DNA of 64,000 bases from positions 3,410,001 through 3,474,000 of the forward strand of contig CP126124.1 of NCBI GenBank assembly GCA_030123545.1, in the 5' to 3' direction. A model generated the notes under the pieces. The model made no database searches. It saw only the letters and a list, made by a program, of their open reading frames with translations, and was not told where the DNA came from. A program made the translations under genes and the position numbers. This DNA is from Burkholderiaceae bacterium. Its GTDB lineage: Bacteria; Pseudomonadota; Gammaproteobacteria; Burkholderiales; Burkholderiaceae_C. Below, piece after piece: positions 61,855 through 64,000 of the stretch (position 1 is its first letter; each line of letters starts with the position of its first letter).

Positions 61855-63222
61855 ATGGCAACCATCCTGCAATCCCTTCCCGTCGGCCAGAAGGTCGGCA
61901 TCGCGTTCTCCGGCGGTCTCGACACCAGCGCCGCGCTGCGCTGGATGAAGAACAAGGGCGCGGTGCCTTATGCGTACACCGCCAACCTGGGCCAGCCGGA
62001 CGAACCCGACTACGACGCGATCCCGCGCAAGGCGCTCGAATACGGCGCGGAAAGCGCGCGGCTGATCGACTGCCGCACCCAGCTCGCGCACGAGGGCCTC
62101 GCCGCGCTGCAAGCCGGCGCGTTTCACGTCAGCACCGCCGGCATTGCCTACTTCAACACCACGCCGCTGGGACGCGCGGTCACCGGCACCATGCTGGTCG
62201 CCGCGATGAAAGCGGACGACGTGCACATCTGGGGCGACGGCTCGACCTTCAAGGGCAACGACATCGAGCGCTTCTACCGCTACGGCCTGCTGACCAACCC
62301 GTCTCTGCGGATCTACAAGCCCTGGCTCGACCAGCAGTTCATCGACGAGCTCGGCGGGCGCGCGGAGATGTCGGCGTTCATGACGCGCGAGGGCTTCGCG
62401 TACAAGATGAGCGCCGAAAAGGCCTATTCCACCGACAGCAACATGCTTGGCGCGACGCACGAGGCGAAGGACCTGGAGTTCCTGAGCAGCGGCATCCGCA
62501 TCGTGAACCCGATCATGGGCGTCGCATTCTGGAAGCCCGAGGTCGAGGTGAAGGCCGAGGAGGTGTCGGTCACGTTCGACGAGGGTCGTCCCGTCGCGCT
62601 GAACGGCCGCGCAATTGCCGACCTGGTGGACCTGATCGCCGAGGCGAATCGCATCGGCGGCCGCCATGGTTTGGGCATGAGCGACCAGATCGAGAACCGC
62701 ATCATCGAGGCCAAGAGCCGCGGCATCTACGAAGCCCCCGGCATGGCGCTGCTCTACATCGCCTACGAACGGCTGGTGACCGGCATCCACAACGAGGACA
62801 CGATCGAGCAGTACCGCATCAACGGCCTGAGGCTTGGTCGCCTGCTCTACCAGGGCCGCTGGTTCGACCCGCAGGCGATCATGCTGCGCGAGAGCGCGCA
62901 GCGCTGGATCGCGCGCGCGGTCACCGGCACCGTCACGCTGGAGCTGCGCCGCGGCAACGACTATTCGATCCTGAACACCGAATCGCCCAACCTGACCTAC
63001 GCACCCGAGCGGCTGTCGATGGAGAAGGTCGAGGACGCGCCGTTCTCACCGGCCGACCGGATCGGCCAGCTGACGATGCGCAACCTCGACATCACCGACA
63101 CGCGCGGCAAGCTCGGCGTCTATGCGAAATCCGGGTTGCTGTCGCTCGGATCCGGCACCGACCTGCTGCGGCTGGCCGACGACGCGGCCGACGGCCCGGA
63201 CGGCCCGACCCGCGGCAGCTAG
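61855..63222 (+). CDS. argG: Argininosuccinate synthase
   Basis: 455 residues, joins citrulline and aspartate with ATP. The PP-loop is GIAFSGGLDTSAAL near residue 16; AYTANLGQPDE, STAGIAYFNTTPLGRAVTG, GDGSTFKGNDIERFYRYG and SAEKAYSTDSNMLGATHEAKDLE are the hallmarks of the longer, E. coli-like type 2 branch. GGAG-like CATCCTCCC lies upstream but no perfect ribosome site. Completes the arginine steps begun by argD-argF at 5-7 kb. Confidence 0.96.
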   Translation: MATILQSLPVGQKVGIAFSGGLDTSAALRWMKNKGAVPYAYTANLGQPDEPDYDAIPRKALEYGAESARLIDCRTQLAHEGLAALQAGAFHVSTAGIAYFNTTPLGRAVTGTMLVAAMKADDVHIWGDGSTFKGNDIERFYRYGLLTNPSLRIYKPWLDQQFIDELGGRAEMSAFMTREGFAYKMSAEKAYSTDSNMLGATHEAKDLEFLSSGIRIVNPIMGVAFWKPEVEVKAEEVSVTFDEGRPVALNGRAIADLVDLIAEANRIGGRHGLGMSDQIENRIIEAKSRGIYEAPGMALLYIAYERLVTGIHNEDTIEQYRINGLRLGRLLYQGRWFDPQAIMLRESAQRWIARAVTGTVTLELRRGNDYSILNTESPNLTYAPERLSMEKVEDAPFSPADRIGQLTMRNLDITDTRGKLGVYAKSGLLSLGSGTDLLRLADDAADGPDGPTRGS

Positions 63223-63264
63223 AAGCGCCGCCGCCGATCCGCGCGCAGGCCGTCGCGGCGGCGC

Positions 63265-63642
63265 TCACCCCGCGCGCGGCGACGGCCGGCGCCGCCACAG
63301 CAGCCAGGCATAGACGCCGGCGTTGACGGCCAGCACCACGCCGGCCAGCACGAACTGGCTCTGCCGCGTCAATCCGCTCGGGTAGATCAAGGCCAGCAGA
63401 TAGTGGGCGACGAAGCCGTCTGCATAGCCGGCTTGGCCCGCCGCGACGCGCAGCGCGTTCTCGACGGTGGTGAGCGGACAGATGCGTCCGCTCAGCTCGA
63501 TGAAGATGCCCCAGGCCGCCGCCGGCAGTTGCAACCACGCGAGCCAGCGCCAGCGCAGCACGAGCAGCGCGCCGGCCAGCGCGAACGCGATGAACGCGAG
63601 GTGCAGCAACAGCACCAGATCGGCCGCGGCATGGTAGATCAC
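63265..63642 (-). CDS. DUF2784 family membrane protein
   Basis: 125 residues, four predicted membrane helices. ADLVLLLHLAFIAFALAGALLVLRWRWLAWLQLPAAAWGIFIELSGRICPLTTVENALR and AGYADGFVAHYLLALIYP match what I know as DUF2784. Function unknown. GTG at 63642 gives the usual length; another GTG at 63678 is possible. Lies convergent to argG. Confidence 0.8.
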   Translation of the reverse strand: MIYHAAADLVLLLHLAFIAFALAGALLVLRWRWLAWLQLPAAAWGIFIELSGRICPLTTVENALRVAAGQAGYADGFVAHYLLALIYPSGLTRQSQFVLAGVVLAVNAGVYAWLLWRRRPSPRAG

Positions 63643-63703
63643 GATCGGGGCGCCAACTGCAAAGCCTGGAAGCCGCACCGCCGCGGCGCGGTCACCTAAC
63701 GTG

Positions 63704-64000
63704 TCAGACCACCACCGGCTCGGGCTCGAGCCGGATGCCGAAGCGTTCGTACACGCTGGTCTGGATCGCGCGCGCCAGCGTCATCACCTCGCCGCCGGTC
63801 GCGCCCTGTCGATTGACCAGCACCAGCGCCTGCTTGTCGTGGACGCCGGCCTTGCCGACGCTCTTGCCCTTCCAGCCGCAGGCGTCGATCAGCCAGCCGG
63901 CCGCGAGCTTGACCGTGCCGTCCGGCATCGAGTAGTGCACGATCCTCGGCTCGCGCGCGATGATGTCCGCGCACTGCTCGGGCGTGACGGTCGGGTTCTT
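63704..64000 (-). CDS. murB: UDP-N-acetylenolpyruvoylglucosamine reductase, 3' part
   Basis: The C-terminal 98 codons; the start lies beyond the right edge. KNPTVTPEQCADIIAREP, YSMPDGTVKLAAGWLIDACGWKG, GKAGVHDKQALVLVNRQGATGGEV and VYERFGIRLEPEPVVV are the MurB C-terminal domain, including the catalytic Glu region (LEPEP). Peptidoglycan precursor synthesis, cytoplasmic. Confidence 0.9.
   Translation of the reverse strand, partial: KNPTVTPEQCADIIAREPRIVHYSMPDGTVKLAAGWLIDACGWKGKSVGKAGVHDKQALVLVNRQGATGGEVMTLARAIQTSVYERFGIRLEPEPVVV

Overview
This is a GC-rich bacterial chromosome segment from a betaproteobacterium, most likely order Burkholderiales and close to Comamonadaceae. The assignment rests on housekeeping gene neighbourhoods (gmk-rpoZ-RSH-greB; murB / argG / folC / SPOR / cvpA / purF / metZ / gltX), on protein character, and on short AT-rich palindromic repeats scattered between genes. 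It is inferred from gene order and sequence, not from a database search.

Layout. 0-4.4 kb: a TetR-controlled tripartite efflux operon (tetR, membrane-fusion protein, ABC permease, ABC ATPase, outer-membrane factor), running off the left edge. 4.7-17.6 kb: core genes: a DUF3579 gene, argD-argF, hemW, rdgB, rph, a PP2C phosphatase/Ser-Thr kinase pair, yicC, gmk, rpoZ, a bifunctional (p)ppGpp enzyme, greB and tRNA-Arg. 17.7-24.5 kb: the most unusual part, a locus resembling the Pseudomonas functional amyloid (Fap) system. One arm encodes a 463-residue secreted glycine-rich protein, a small secreted protein, a C39-type cysteine peptidase and a FapE-like secreted protein. The opposite arm encodes a FapF-like coiled-coil plus beta-barrel outer-membrane protein and a sigma-54 activator. 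Each arm has a good -24/-12 promoter match. 24.6-25.8 kb: an Nramp-type metal transporter with a Fur box.

26.0-34.2 kb: a seven-gene operon that reads as aerobic 2-aminobenzoate (anthranilate) degradation through CoA thioesters: CoA ligase, two-domain 2-aminobenzoyl-CoA monooxygenase/reductase, MarR regulator, enoyl-CoA hydratase, two acyl-CoA dehydrogenases and a RidA protein. A lone nucleotidyltransferase-fold gene and a thioesterase follow. 36.3-47.7 kb: an exopolysaccharide locus (wza, wzb, wzc, a pathway-specific uppS, a WecA-like transferase, flippase, AT-rich polymerase, two glycosyltransferases), interrupted by a FitAB toxin-antitoxin pair with a 17-bp-arm palindrome.

47.8-53.9 kb: an accessory island with a Fic protein, an AbrB/PIN pair, two VapBC pairs, a TumE-type pair and an outer-membrane protein built from three related repeats. 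It ends next to a tRNA cluster (Asp, Glu, Ala). 54.3-64 kb returns to core metabolism: gltX, metZ, purF, cvpA, a SPOR protein, folC, an ArsC/Spx-like protein, argG, a DUF2784 protein and the 3' end of murB.
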